Shown here: one piece after another, positions 13,302 to 25,401 of the stretch
How positions within the stretch are numbered: position 1 is the first letter of the stretch
Layout of the letters: the number at the start of each line of letters is the position of its first letter
From: Isoetes taiwanensis
Taxonomy: Eukaryota; Streptophyta; Lycopodiopsida; Isoetales; Isoetaceae
Assembly (NCBI GenBank): GCA_021234155.1
Contig: JAJEKV010000073.1
Coordinates: forward strand, 1,708,001 to 1,772,000
Direction: 5' to 3'
DNA: 64,000 nt
Made by a program: the position numbers and the translations under genes
Notes under the pieces: generated by a model
Told to the model about the DNA's origin: nothing
Database searches by the model: none
What the model saw: only the letters and a program-made list of their open reading frames with translations

Positions 13302-14819
13302 TGTGACGTTCCAGCACAGTATATGGTCCCAGGACGTATACTGTACTGCCTCGTCACGCGTACACGCCGTCCCAATCGACGTGTACGCCGACGTGTACCC
13401 AAGCAAGGGCGCCCTAGGGGGCAACTTGCAAGGGTGCGCACACTAGCAATGTGCGCACTTTTAGACCTTTAAACCATTAAAGGTAGACCAAGGGTCATGG
13501 AAACCCTAACCATAACTGATAGCCTACATAAGGCACCAAACCCTAACTTTCCCTTTTTCGCCCACAGACCTTCTGAGCTCCGATTTGCGCGCCTAAGGAG
13601 TCAATTCCAACTCCCACGATCTGCCTGTGAGCCCCAGCTAGTCAGATCTCCTTTCCGACCGCATCTCGAAGCAGAACTGCGACATGGACGCCTTCGAATT
13701 CAGAGGAGTGAACCAGGGATCAGGTATTTAGTTGATTGAATAGCCTAAACCTTATTCCAGCCTTCGAACCAGTAGGTTTAGCCTATTAAATCACCCCTAG
13801 TAGCCAAGCAGATCCCGAGATTGACTCTAACTAAAGAACCTAACTCTATGTATGATATAGATTAGTTCTTATTCTTTAGTTCTATGATGATGTGATGGAC
13901 GGATGAATTCTGTGAACTCACTGTATTGGGAAGGGGGGTAGAGACTTGAAGCTTAGTAGATGATGCTCCTAGATAGTCCCTCTTAGTGCATTACTAGATT
14001 TCGGCCTGTGCACAAGAACCACACCTGGTTGTGGGTGGGTGAAGGGGCTAGACTGGCTAAGGAGGAGGTTCGTGTTCTGACTCTTGAACGATCCCTCTGG
14101 TGTGTAAGGCCTACCGGGGATCATTGTGACTAGGTCTAATGGCTTGCCACTGCGTGTGGGCAAGGCATGGGCTCGACACTCGTGGGGTGGTGGATATGAC
14201 CTTCCAGTGAGTTCAAGTCGAATAAGGGCAGTGGCCCTCTAGTCACCTTGAGTCAGCATGTAGATCTCTGGAGGGAGTGATCCCTACCTGCCCCATCGGG
14301 GCTGGGGAGATGTAACCCAGTAGACGTAGCCCCTTTGGCTATGCACCCGGTGGGCTACAGTCAGGTCCCAACACTTTTCAGCCTACTCTGCAAAGTGTGC
14401 ACAGGAGGGGCGGATGGAGTGGACAACCCTAAGCCATGTTCTTATGCCAGCCAAATCCATTGCCATGAATTCTGTCTGCAATGAACTCTGGAGACCCAAG
14501 CCGTCAGTCATCCCTTTGAGTCTGAGCCTTGGGTAGGATTTCCCATATGTATTGTGCTGATCTTTGTCTATGCAGATGTGATGGACCACCCTTCGAGGTG
14601 GATATATGATGTTATGTTACTGACGTGTATGTTTACGCTTCCGCAGCTAGGTAGGCCCTGAGGGAGATGGGGTAAAATGACCCCTTCACTCTTCCCACTG
14701 TGGACTCTAGGCGGTCACAGTGATATGTGGAGGGCCCTGTATCAGTGTGGAGCTGGTGCGGGGGATGAACTCCTGTTTGTATACGGTGCGGGCATCGTAT
14801 ACGAGTAGGGGACGTCACA
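13302..14819 (+). mobile_element. Solo LTR (TGTGACGTTCC family)
   Basis: It starts TGTGACGTTCCAGCACAG and ends GGGGACGTCACA, with GAGCA repeated on both sides (13297-13301 and 14820-14824), a perfect 5-bp target duplication. At 1518 bp it matches the length and internal landmarks of the LTRs at 36442-38013 and 45374-46941, including the block around GTGCACAGGAGGGGCGGATG. No internal region or second LTR is present, so it probably arose by recombination between two LTRs. It sits inside an exon of the CACTA accessory gene and is younger than the CACTA insertion. Long frames inside it are not genes. Confidence 0.9.
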
Positions 14820-14824
14820 GAGCA

Positions 14825-16673
14825 GCTAAGCACCACGTGCCTGTTTGTGGTGATATGATGCTTTTTGGGATTTTTGCGTGCTCCTTGTGCAGATGTTTCA
14901 GCAATACTGGAAGAATTATGGGATTGGCGGCATTTCTTTGGCCTGCACATATATTAACAGCTTTAGAATGATACCTAAAACTAGCATTAGCTGCAGTAGA
15001 AAGCTACGTCACAAAGCTATTGATAGAGCTAAGTGACAAAGCTAAGCAGTGGCAGTGGTCAAGTAGGAAGATATGGTTTGAAAAGTGTACCTACCAAAGT
15101 TCCTTCTATAACAGTATAATACCATGACAGAAGATACTTGTAGAAAAAATGATAAAAGAAAACTAGATGTGATTCTGATGCTATGATCTAATATGCTATG
15201 ATGTGATTCTGATAACCCTTCTCCCCAGTGTCTTCACAAACACTTAATAGCATTAGAAAAGAAAGGGAACTGCAAGTTGCTGCACGTAAATCTACAATTC
15301 CAAAAATGGGTGCTGTATCACCAAGAGAAGTGAGGTTGCAAACTTGCTGGTGGCATAGAACAAGACACCGTTCTTTTCTTGTGGCAGTCTGTTCAAGGTC
15401 GAAATGGCAAGCCTGGATCCCTAGGTACAACTCCACTTTTGGGTGTTTTGACATGCAGAAGACATGGAAGATGTGTTGGATCCAAATTTCATGCTTCACC
15501 AAAAGAATCAGAACAAGACCTTGAGTATGCTCAAGTTGAGTACTCACCAAATTGCAGATGCATACATATAAAGGAGGTTTGACTCCTGCTTTTGAGTATG
15601 TTGTTACAAACAATGAGATGAGAGACTTTCAATAAGTTGACTCCAATTCTAACGCACTTCTTAAAATTTGATTTTGATGAAAGGAAACTGAATCTTTCTT
15701 TAGGCTTGGATTGATGAGATGGTATAGGAGTTTATTACTAATATAAACATGCTAGACTTTAGAAGTTTGTTTATCAAGGACGTCCTCTTCCTATAAACCT
15801 GCAGTCCAATTTTTTTAGCCGCTCTAAAAGTTAATCCTTGTTTCTTTGAAAGCAAGAGAATGACCCTATGAATCCTGTTAACTATTGCCTAATAGTGATT
15901 GGTCATCTCATGGTAAAGCATTGCAGAATTGAACCAGCCATGATATTATGCAGAGAAGCTCGCACTTAGAAATAAAGGCCAGGCTGGTATTAGGAAGAAA
16001 ACTATTGACCACATCTCACTAACAGCGACCATCAAAGAGGCAAAAGCTAGGAAAAGTAAAGTATACAGGCTTTGTTTACCTTAGAGAAGCCTTAGTTTCT
16101 CTCAAAAAGTTGTTTCAAAGGCCCGTTATGAGAAACATTGGCTCTACATGAAAATTCCTCTTTCCCTTCATTGAAGCTCTAGGAGAGGAAGGCTCCACGC
16201 TTTGTGCAATAGTTCTTCCCAATTTTGTTATATGCTATGATGTGATTCTGATTAACCCTTCCCCAGTGTCTTCAAAAACACTTAATCGCATTTGAAAAGA
16301 AAGGGAACTGCAAACAAAAATGATGGCCTTTAAAACTTCCTGATGGGAATGAAAGATAATAGTTTCCTTTTTTAAGGGCGGGCTGTCATAATCGTCATCG
16401 TACGCATACCCAGGAGTAGAATTTCCAGACACATTGTATAGATGGAAGAACACTGCTCAGACCAGAATTGTGAAAGACTATACATCCCTCGCTCATTTAG
16501 AAAGGCCCCTTCTTGAGCAGCATTGGCTCTATATGTAGAAAAATTAGATAAAGGAAAACTAGAGAAAAAGATCATGATCTGGATTTGAACCACCATATGA
16601 AGCAATTGTTACCGTGCAATAAATTAAATAGCAGTACAAAATGTTCTACTAATTAGGTAACCTAATCTTACCT
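14825..16673. other. CACTA interior with an 80-bp dispersed direct repeat
   Basis: The block 15195-15275 (ATGCTATGATGTGATTCTGA...GGGAACTGCAA) recurs at about 16231-16310 in the same orientation with few changes. Frames of 98-141 codons on opposite strands at 15188-15613 overlap each other, and neither has a recognised domain, so I do not call them genes. Part of this stretch may be intron of the minus-strand accessory gene. Confidence 0.5.
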
Positions 16674-16857
16674 CTCTTTCTGCTTCCTTTCATTTCCAAT
16701 ATTCCTCTCCTGTTCATTTCTTGATGGCTTCAAAGATGCATTTGAATCATCCCCTTCCTGAGTTCTTCGTACTCGATTTTCCAACTCTGTCATCAATGCA
16801 CTTAAGACATCCTCCGGAACATTAGCAAGGAAGGTGGACAATCGTTCTGCATTGGAC

Positions 16858-17245
16858 TTACCATGGTTTGTGTCACTAGATCCATTTCAAAATGTCAATT
16901 GAAGTGTTGTTTTTTTACTTTTGATTTTTTTTTTTGCTAGGCAATATTCTTACCATAAGTTTTTGTGTCACTAGATCCATGCAAAAATTGTGTATGAATT
17001 ATGAAATGTTTCTTTTTTTACTTTCAATTTGTTTCGAGGCAATATTTGTAGCATGGGTCTTGAGCCACTACATTTGCAAATGTAAAATGTTTTGGGGTCA
17101 ATTTTTTTACCATGGTTTGTGTCACTAGATCCATTTCAAAATGTCAATTGAAATGTTGTTTTTTTACTTTTGATTCTTTTTTTTTTTTGCTAGGCAATAT
17201 TCTTACCATAGGTTTTGTGTCACTAGATCCATTTCCAAATGTTAA
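16858..17245. repeat. Tandem repeats around TTTGTGTCACTAGATCCATT
   Basis: Three to four imperfect copies of a roughly 125-bp unit: ACCATGGTTTGTGTCACTAG, ATCCATTTCAAAATGTC, a T-run, then CTAGGCAATATTCTTACCAT. The array runs directly up to the start codon of the Tnp2 fragment at 17246, so it may be the promoter/leader of that gene. Confidence 0.75.
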
Positions 17246-17992
17246 ATGACGAGCTCTGGAACTAGTAGCTACAATAGTGGGAACGATTGTTTGCCACGCC
17301 AGGTGGCCAAATCATCTTCTTCAACCTCCTCTTCATCAAATTCATCATCCTCCTCCCGACAAAGATATAGGAAAAGGACTAGGAGAGACCCGACGGAAGT
17401 TCTCTACCTTCGTCGAGGCACTTGTTGGTGCAATAAATGTAATGGTAAGACAAGTCGTTCATATCGCATTCGACAGGATCATGAAGCAAAGTATGGAATA
17501 TGTCGCAATCGACCAACGCAACTTGATGAAGAAAATAACCTCGAACGTGACGCAAATATTGTGAGTGTATCACATCTATCTTCCTTTCTTTATGTTTTTA
17601 TTTGTTCCAAATGGGAGAAAAACGTAAGTTTCGTCGTCGCTTGTAACATGTCTTATGTATCTTCATTCTTCCATTTATATTCACTTCTTATACATCTTTA
17701 TGTGGCCATATAGTCACCTAGTGAAGCGTCTAGCTCGCATAGTACTTTTGTTGGTGAGGAGGCAATTCACGATATGATCACAAATTTTTTTCCAATAAAC
17801 CAAGAAGCCAATAGTGGTGCAAAAAATGATGGTGCCCATGAAGTAGATGATGAGCCATGCATTGATAAGGCAACGTATCTCCATAATGAGGCAAGCACAC
17901 CATTGTTCCCAAATGCACTATGGTTTAGATCATTTGATATTGAGTGTTGTCTTTCCAAATTTGTCATCTCTAAATTATGGAACTATCACTAA
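17246..17992 (+). pseudogene. CACTA transposase Tnp2, N-terminal fragment
   Basis: Two exons join in frame: 17246-17560 (donor GTGAGT) and 17714-17992 (acceptor TATAG). Residues about 20-45 are a Ser-rich linker. Residues about 55-95 carry CWCNKCNG followed by a basic stretch and HEAKYG, the Cys/His pattern seen at the N-terminus of plant Tnp2 (En/Spm TnpD-type) proteins. Exon 2 is acidic and ends in a segment with STPLFPNALW that resembles the region ahead of the Tnp2 core. A stop at 17990 and the right transposon end 0.8 kb further leave no room for the catalytic domain, so this is a deletion derivative. Confidence 0.55.
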
Positions 17993-18406
17993 TTCCTTGT
18001 AAATCTTGAGAAACTAGAGGTTCCTCTTCTTGCTACTCATCCTCCGGAATCATCGTTCAAGGGGAAGCGTCCATCCGTTGAGATGCAGCCTACAAGAGCA
18101 ATCTAAATTGGATTGGCATTTGTTTGCACCTTCTTGCAATTCTATGAATTCATTTATTCGTCATATAAAGAGTAGTTCTTGGAGTTTCGATATATGTTAT
18201 GTACATTTAAGTATCTCATATTTTTATATTTGATGGATCTTGCCTTCCTAATAGGTTTGCTCCTTTGTTCACATTGTTCTCCATTTACTATTCCCCTTCA
18301 TCCAACTAGTTGTTAGATATCCAAATCATTCTTGAATCGTACCAAGTAATATCCCTTGGTGCAGTATTATATCTTATGTATGAATACACAACACAATTTT
18401 GTTGAA

Positions 18407-18660
18407 ATACTAGATACAAAATTGGATGGCATTCTGTTATAAGTCTTAAAGAAAATATTGTAGCGACATAGTTATAATGTTGTTTAAAAGTTGTTGCAAC
18501 AACCCACTTAAATTGGACAAATGCTTCTCACAATTCAGTTGAAATAATAGATAAAAATTTGGATACCATTTTGTTACAAGTCTTAAGAAAAGGTTGTTAC
18601 ATCTTAGTTATAATATTGTTCAAAAGTTGTTGCAATAACCAACTTAAATTGCGATAAAAA
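18407..18660. repeat. CACTA right subterminal direct repeats
   Basis: Two copies of a roughly 130-bp unit (GAAATACTAGATACAAAATTGG... and GAAATAATAGATAAAAATTTGG...), each ending near GTTGTTGCAAYAACCMACTTAAATTG. They mirror the left subterminal repeats in position, though not closely in sequence. Confidence 0.7.
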
Positions 18661-18784
18661 AGTTGACAAAAGGATGTCATTGCATTGGACGGGATGTTTG
18701 ACACTATGCACTAGACATAAACTTGATACAACACAAGCACTTTGTGTCAAGATAGTAGCAGACTTATGCCTTGTCATAAGGGTT

Positions 18785-18813
18785 GACACTATACCCCCCA
18801 TCCTCTTGTAGTG
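18785..18813 (-). repeat. CACTA right terminal inverted repeat
   Basis: The inverted complement of the left 29-bp terminus with one mismatch, followed by ATT (18814-18816), the target duplication. Confidence 0.93.
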
Positions 18814-18816
18814 ATT

Positions 18817-20728
18817 CAATTCGATATTTCGATTGTGACCCATAGTTCCGAAGCAAAAACCATATGTTTGTTTGGTCCAAGGCGGTGGAATCCATCTAGA
18901 GCCAGTGACAAATCTTGCTTGTTTAATCTGCCCTAGCTGAGCCGAAAATGGCTCCTCAATTCCAGATTTATAAGAGGTAAGATCCTTGTATCCCATTCTT
19001 CTTCTCTTCTAGAAAAAAACTTCTCTTCATTTATTTTTTCTTCGTAGATTTTTCTTCTTTCCTCTGTTATGACGCTCAGCTTTGCCATGCTCTATCTTTG
19101 CTTCAACACTATTTGTTGATTAGTGCTGCCATAACTCAAAACTCTCACATTTTGAACCTATTAATAAATTCTGGTAGCTGTTGATCAGAAATGTGCTTTG
19201 GAATGCATTTGATTTTCTGAATGATTTGCGAATAATCTGTGAATGATCTGTAACTATAAGTATCTGGATCCTTCAACCTGTTGCTTCCGTGTGCCTATGT
19301 ATCTGTTTTGTAGGTTTCAGCATCTTTATAAACAGATCAAATGAATTAGGCCTGCAACCACCAAATATGCAGGTCCTATTTGTTAGCATGTCTCACTCTA
19401 CCTGTGCAGATTTTACTGAATGGGGAACAGATCAAATGAAGTAGGCCTGCAACCACCAAATATGCAGGTCCTATTTGTTAGCATATCTCACTCTACCTGT
19501 GCAGAAATGTTCACAAAGATTGTACTGAATGAGGGCTAGTAAAAGAGCTGGCCTTATGAAAGTAATACAACAAGAAACCTATTTTGAAGAATAGACCTTA
19601 TTGGCAATGTGCGAATGCTTGCTTCCTTATTTTGCTATAATTCAAAAATATTTAATGTGTGCTTTCTTGTGCATAGAAATTCATAAAGAATTCGGAAAAA
19701 AAAAAAAGGGATCATGGAGATGTGGCTAGCCAAAGTGCAGGCCTTTGAGAAAGAGATTGCCAACTGTTCGTGTGCAGATTCTAAAATGTGGCACAATTCT
19801 AACTGAAAGAAAACATGGAGGCATAAACTTAAGCTATTTTAATGAAAGAAAACATGGAGGCATAAACTTAAGCTATTTTTAATGTATGCTAAACCATTAA
19901 CTATAAATTAATTTGTTACTAAATTAATATAGATTATATACTGTAAAACATCATTGGTTTTCTCCCCAACACGTCTATTATATACCTCAAAACAATATTG
20001 GTTTGCTTTCCAACACAGGGTGTTTTAAAGATGAGAAGTCGGTATCTATTTTCATGAAGAACCTGTTTATGTTTTTTGGTAATAAACTTGAACACTTTAT
20101 TTTCAAAGCCATTATCTATTTTTAAGCATTGGAGCTGGGCAATGAGACTGGCAGATAGAGTTGGGAGGCACGCGAGGACAGGGCCTGTCAATGTTGTTGA
20201 TAGGAAGCCATTGAGGATGAATGCCACGCTCTTCAGCATTGTCCAGCACTTGACCATATTCGAGCATGCTATATTGAGTCAGTCCCAGCTAACTAGCCGT
20301 TATATGAGCTGTTAGACACGATATCAGTGGGTTATTGGTATCATATCTTCAAGAGATCGTAGATATCATGCTCCAACACGGCCAAAGTAATATATTCAAT
20401 ACAATTTATCAGCACGCTTATTGCTTCCAAAGTTTTTCTCTTGAAAATTCTTTAAAACAAGGGTCTTTTAATCTTGACAGTAATACGCTTGCTCTTCTCT
20501 TTATTTTGGTTCTATAAGCCAATTGGTCTCCGATAAAAATACATTTATTTCATTCATTCTAATAATTCTTGGTCACAATTATGTTAAAATGTCAAAACTT
20601 GGACGATATCTGTAATCTATACTTGTTACAATCTTTTTCTAGGTAACATATGATATATAATTTTATTACATGTACAACTTTTTTCCGTTGCCTCTCTGTT
20701 GCCTCTCTGTGCTATATGACATGCTTGA
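18817..20728. other. Intergenic DNA with two short tandem duplications
   Basis: No gene is supported. About 19334-19431 is repeated at 19432-19510 (AGGCCTGCAACCACCAAATA...TCTACCTGTGCAG), and a 39-bp block GAAAGAAAACATGGAGGCAT... is repeated at about 19806-19880. Both are nearly exact, so both are recent. Confidence 0.6.
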
Positions 20729-22502
20729 CTATAGCAATATAGGGCGTGCTTGAATATAGAATTTATCTGCAATTATTTTGTACATTGCGGATGTAGGATG
20801 GAAGCTATCCCAAAATACGAACTTTGATGAATCTTGGCAGGTGCCCATAGACATTTGGTTGCATGCATCGCCTACCTCAATAAGGCCGCTTCCACAACAA
20901 CCTTTTCGCGTCTCAGTAAATCCTATATAGCAAGATACCAACTAGTTAGCAATCTATACAATCAATGGAACTTCAATGGAACTGGTTATCCATCTATAAG
21001 CTTGATAAAAGTAAAAGCATCGCCAATATATATCTATCTATCTATCTATCCATCTATAAGCTTGATAAAACATCGCATCCATCCATCCATCCTATACTTA
21101 AAATTAAAATTAAATATATATTCAGGTCCGTAATGCATTGACATTAGGTTGACATCAAGCCTCAAAAAGTCAAGGTCGTGTTGCTATTGAATACAAAATT
21201 AATGACACAACTACTTATAAGGATTTAGTGCTACAGGGCAAAAGCTGCCAGGAATTAAAGGCAAATGCAATTGCAATGCAAGAAGGAAAAAAAATTTATC
21301 TGACATGAAAAAGGGCAGAGGAGAGGTACCATATTTGGCAGGGTTCTGAACAGCATCATAAATAACGTTGAAGCAGTCGAGATAAGCAATTCTGGCAGCA
21401 GGCAATTGGGAATGGAGGGAGGCGATGAGGCGCTGGAGCTGGGCGTTGTAGGATCTGGCCATGTCGTTCACGGAATCGACGCAATGTCTGTTTGAATCCT
21501 GAAGCAGACCTGCAGCGGTCATTTCCGACGGAAGGCACCCCAGCGGCGCCACAGACACAATGGCTATCCTTCTCGCTCCTCTTGCATATATTTGCTGCCA
21601 CAAAAAAAAAAAATTCAACCCAGAAAAAAATCAAATGTATCAGTATTTTTTTTGGCCTTCTATTTCATAATCATACCCCTGCTTTTCATTAATTCCATGT
21701 TATTACCTCCACGTAGGCTGCAAATTTACTCAGGACCATGCTCGAGAATTGCTGCGGATTATAATTTGAGGACACTGTTGGATTCAGCCTGTAGTAGACG
21801 TAGTCGTTGTTTGCCGTGCTTATGATATATAGCGCTTTGGATATGAGGTTGTCCGACTGTGCTTGCCCTGCTACTTGAGCTAAACGCGTTTTGTAGTCGT
21901 CGAACCAAGTTAATTGCGTAGCAAAATCGATGGTGTTCTGTACACACAATGTAAGTTAACCACAAGTCCCTCCATTCCATTCAATTGGATTCAATTCAAT
22001 TCAATTCAATCAAGTTTACAAGTCAAGTAACTTACGAATAACTTAGAAGTGGAATCGATGAGGCCGGAACCTGCAGAGGCAAAATTGATTCCGCGAAGCA
22101 GGTTTGGAGTGGTCCCCTTTGCAGCAGAATCAGAGTAAGCGAGAGGATAGGAGAGGTTCAGCTTGTCAGCTGCAGAGGCAAAATGGGAAGGCGTTTGTTA
22201 GGAAAATGCGAAGAATTAAGTAAGTTAGACACTGACCGAGACAAACCCAACTAACCGATATAATCAACAGCGAGGTTTCCATCGCTGAATCTTCCGGTGG
22301 GCTGGCCGGAACCGAAGGAGCGGCCGTAAGGCAAATGGCTACTGCGCATTATGGTGTTGAGGGCATTATTGTTGCCCACATCAACCGTAGAATCCCCAAA
22401 AATGATGATAGCCGGGACATGGAGGTCGTTTTGGGAGGCCACATTTTGGCACAACAGAACGATGAAGCCCAAAAATATTTGGATTAAAAGGGATGCAGCC
22501 AT
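20729..22502 (-). CDS. GDSL esterase/lipase
   Basis: A secreted plant lipid/ester hydrolase. Five exons join without a break into 356 codons: 22256-22502, 22036-22169, 21707-21937, 21330-21594 and 20729-20922; all introns are GT-AG. The start at 22502 is followed by a signal-peptide-like segment (MAASLLIQIFLGFIVLLCQN); another in-frame Met lies 18 codons upstream at 22556. Block I carries the nucleophile in FGDSTVDVGNNN, then GRFSDG, the Gly block INFASAGSG, the Asn block in TANNDYVYY, GARRIAIVSVAPLGCLPS, and block V WDSFHP with the Asp and His of the triad. Length and exon number are normal for plant GDSL proteins. It is the only complete host-type gene in the window. The natural substrate cannot be read from sequence. 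Confidence 0.93.
21029..21090. repeat. TATC/CATC microsatellite in the last GDSL intron
   Basis: Runs of TATC and CATC within the intron between the fourth and fifth exons. The flanking CCATCTATAAGCTTGATAAAA is present twice (about 20990 and 21050), pointing to slippage-type growth. Confidence 0.85.
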
Positions 22503-22613
22503 CGCCACCGCCTTGCGCAGCGAACTAGACGCGGATTCAACACTGCAGCACAGCAATTAACGAAGAGCGCGCGGGCGCCCAGACCTCGTGTTTGCATGCC
22601 GGGCTGTCCTGGC

Positions 22614-22645
22614 GCCACGTGGCGGCCGTCTTTACTAAATAAAGG
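22614..22645 (-). promoter_or_regulatory. G-box and TATA-like element upstream of the GDSL gene
   Basis: GCCACGTGGC at 22614-22623 is a perfect palindromic G-box, a bZIP/bHLH binding site, 112 bp upstream of the chosen start codon. On the minus strand a TTTATTTA TATA-like stretch lies at about 22634-22645. If that is the core promoter, the G-box falls near the transcription start rather than upstream of it. The motifs are seen; their use is inferred. Confidence 0.45.
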
Positions 22646-22735
22646 CCATTAAGTGCCGCACCAACCCCCAATAAGTGCCTTGCGCATTTACATTGCTGCT
22701 TTTTGTTGGCGAAGCTTTCGTTCCAAGCTGTCTGG

Positions 22736-24625
22736 AATTAATTGATTGAAGCTCATCGTCAAGCCCCCGATTCAATTCCCCTCTGTCTCTCAACAGCAGA
22801 GCTCGAAAATAGCAATGATAGCAATGTGTCTAACCAGTAAAAATACCGATGGATATTCGAGGCCAGGCCTCGAATTTAGTTTTTGCACTAACCAGCAAAA
22901 ATGCCGCCCTTCATCTATACTAATTGGATTTTTGAGAAAAACACCCCTAATTTGCCGGATCTTACACTAATTTTATAAAATTTCGACCGGAAATTTGCCT
23001 GCATCTACTTTATCAAATCGGATATTTCTAACTTTAATCGGAAATTCTGGGGAGGAACCCCCCTAATTTCGACCCTTGTTCGAGGCTACTGGGAAAAATA
23101 TATGTTAGTACAGTTTCTAGTGTAATATGTTGGAAATTTTTTATTTTTTTTCCGGAAAATCTCCGGAAAATTTTCAGGATAACCAGAATTTAATACGAGT
23201 GGGCAGATTTTTAGGGGAGGTCCCCTATTTTCGAACCATCACACATTCCCTTTAAAATCGGTGTAATATTTCAACACTAGTCAATTGTGCTCGTCTCCGT
23301 ATTGCTCCCTCGCCAATTCATTAGGTCAAACCACGGCTCGAAAATAGAAATAGATCTAGCCAGTAAAAATGCCACTTTAGACTACGCCACTTTAGACTAC
23401 GATATGTTAGCCCATTTTTTTTTTTTGTGTTTTATTTGTACTTTTTTAACTTTCTTGCCAAAAAATTTGCTTTTTTTGGGATGACCAAAATTTAAGCGTA
23501 GTGGGTGGATTTTTAAGGGCCAAACTCCGCTATTTTCGAACCATTCAAACCCCTCGCTTGGTTCTTTCTCCACATTGTCTAATTATGGTTCATTATTAGG
23601 CCTAGAGGGCATCTCTTAGACAATCCAACTTTTAACACATAAATATTGAACCAAATAAATGATTTTTGCATAACGAGTTACTAAACCAAATAAATGATCA
23701 TGCCTAATAGAAAATTCACATAGAGCAAAAAACACACTGCACTAATGGTGGATTTAAATGCAAATATTCCCACCTACCAACATTATAAATGTACCTACCT
23801 CATATATGGTTCGTTGCACAATCATAACATGGCAACTGGGGAGCTCATTCCGTCTCCAGAATGGAAAACGACACTCCAATTCCGCTCAGCAGGTCATCAA
23901 TAATCAGTCGCTAAATCCTTCCTCTCCCTAGTTGCCATGTTGTATGTTGTGGGGGGATGAAGCTAGGTCGTTGATTTCAGGACCCGTTCCGTGCTTCCCA
24001 CCTTCCATCCCCCCATACATGAATACACACTCATGGTGTGATATAGTTAAGTTAATACATTACAGGAGACTTTTTTAAACTATGCAATTTACTTCACAAG
24101 TTTCATCGTCAAACTTGAAATATTCGTTATGAATTAAATGGAATAAACGATTTGGGCTCTCACAATATTGGAGGTTTGCATATTATACTTTCTTCTATCC
24201 TTACAATCAATTCAATTCAATCTCGTAGTCAAGTGATGCAACACATTTAGAAACTCATTTCAACTAACAACAACTCTAATTCCTTCACACTTATTATAAC
24301 ATCAAGATTGACAATTTGATAGAAGGAGAATACATAGACTTTGACATTGAAACCTTTTGGACCACGTCGCTTTCGAAATTGAACTACGCCTTAAATAGAA
24401 GGTGGGATGATGTGATACATTAGATTTTTATTCGCTGGATGCACAGAAACAAAAAAGTGTAAATCTTCAAAGTCTAGTCTTACATGGATCTTACAATGCA
24501 GAATAAAGCGGCAAGTGCTCTCAATGGTTATCTTACACACAAGACACATAGACCAGCGAATATATAAACATGATGAGTTAACTGACAAACATGATAGATA
24601 GGAGAAGGAGAACATGTTAGACATC
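22736..24625. repeat. Segmental duplication, copy 1
   Basis: Collinear landmarks recur in copy 2 at 25402-26636: AATTAATTGATTGAA (22736 and 25405), TTCATTAGGTCAA-like, ATGAATACACACTCATGGTG (24018 and 26025), and CCTTAAATAGAAGGTGGGAT (24390 and 26420). The copies are diverged with large indels. No gene is visible; 23480-24380 is AT-rich. Confidence 0.75.
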
Positions 24626-24727
24626 TAAGGAAATTCATTTTCTTCGTTTTTTAAGCATTGACTCACTATTTCAACACTAGATAAATTTGGACAATTAACC
24701 ACTAAACAAATGTACACATTTTTATTT

Positions 24728-25023
24728 AAATTTTTTTTTTAAAGGACGTCGAACTTTATTCAATATCCTAAGAAAGTCCATGTATAACTGCACAGACAGA
24801 AATAAAATCTCAGCAGAAAAAATAATCCACTTAGTACAGCAACCCCCCTGTGCAAGAGATAATATACCAAAAAATTCCTCAAAATTATTGCGGTATTTTG
24901 ATCATTCGTATAAAATAAAACCAATATACTAGTAAAAGTTGTCATTAGGCCACAAAGGATTTGACACCGATCACTAAAGCAAAATAGATTTATTTGCAAG
25001 TTGTTTAGCAAATGCCTTTGCAA
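24728..25023 (-). mobile_element. 5'-truncated LINE, 3' end only
   Basis: Read on the minus strand, a short C-terminal frame ends in FLLRFYFCLCSYTWTFLGY and a stop. It is followed by AATAAAGTTCGACGTCC and an A-run (T-run on plus at 24728-24742). The AATAAAGTTC-GTCC-polyA ending matches the LINE 3' end at 26.64 kb. It lies between the two copies of the segmental duplication. Confidence 0.55.
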
Positions 25024-25401
25024 TATATAATGTTTGTTTTCCTAATGTTTGGTATGCCTTCTGTCAAATTTAATTTTTTTTAATTCAACTCAGAATCTAC
25101 AGTAAATCCGCTACAATAAAACATATTATTCTCAATAGTGGGAAAAAAATTAGCCTACTAAAGCCACAATGGTTGAACTTGTTAGAACCATGTAGTCTTC
25201 TCAAACCTGAAGAAACTACACTCCATCATCCAATGGAATGATAAAATAGACTAGCCAATCTTAAATGCTGGCCAACAACCCCACAATTTGTAAACTTAAT
25301 GACTAAGGAAATAGTAAGGAGGATAACTCTCCTACTCACAGGTAATGTACATTTGTCTAGTCTTTGGAGTTAAGGTTGAAACTAATTTAATTAAAACTGG
25401 T
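25024..25401. other. Spacer between the duplicated segments
   Basis: AT-rich sequence with no gene or repeat end that I can support. Confidence 0.4.

Larger units (their letters stand above)
9637..16864 (-). pseudogene. CACTA accessory transposition gene, multi-exon, interrupted
   Basis: Minus-strand exons with matching splice sites can be followed. One is at about 16674-16864 (AERLSTFLANVPEDVLSALM...). An acidic exon at about 13150-13300 (DEPTDQDDVEDNKDI...) is cut by the solo LTR. Then come 11060-11292, 10799-10985 and 10609-10722, followed by short exons near 9920-10004 and 9790-9843, and a last exon to a stop at 9637. Exons 11060-11292, 10799-10985 and 10609-10722 join in frame. The part SWKRFVELCGRNYQR...KRQQRTGSGG resembles the conserved core of plant Ptta/En-Spm (Transposase_24-like) proteins, and the end is Lys/Asp/Glu-rich. 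It probably encoded the DNA-binding accessory protein. Insertion of the LTR in an exon should have inactivated it. The family call is tentative. Confidence 0.5.
8790..18813. mobile_element. CACTA (En/Spm) DNA transposon
   Basis: The left end reads CACTACAAGAGAATGGGGGG, and the right end is its inverted complement with one mismatch over 29 bp. CACTACAAGA is the standard plant CACTA terminus. Both ends are flanked by ATT (8787-8789 and 18814-18816), the 3-bp target duplication of this superfamily. Subterminal direct repeats lie inside both ends. Cargo comprises a Tnp2 N-terminal fragment near the right end (plus strand), a multi-exon accessory gene (minus strand) and an inserted solo LTR. The catalytic part of Tnp2 is missing between 17992 and the right end, so this copy is not autonomous. 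Without the solo LTR it would be about 8.5 kb. Confidence 0.93.

Noticed and set aside
15188-15613. 141-codon minus frame as a gene
   Set aside because: It overlaps plus-strand frames of similar length, lies in the CACTA interior next to a dispersed repeat and has no recognisable domain.
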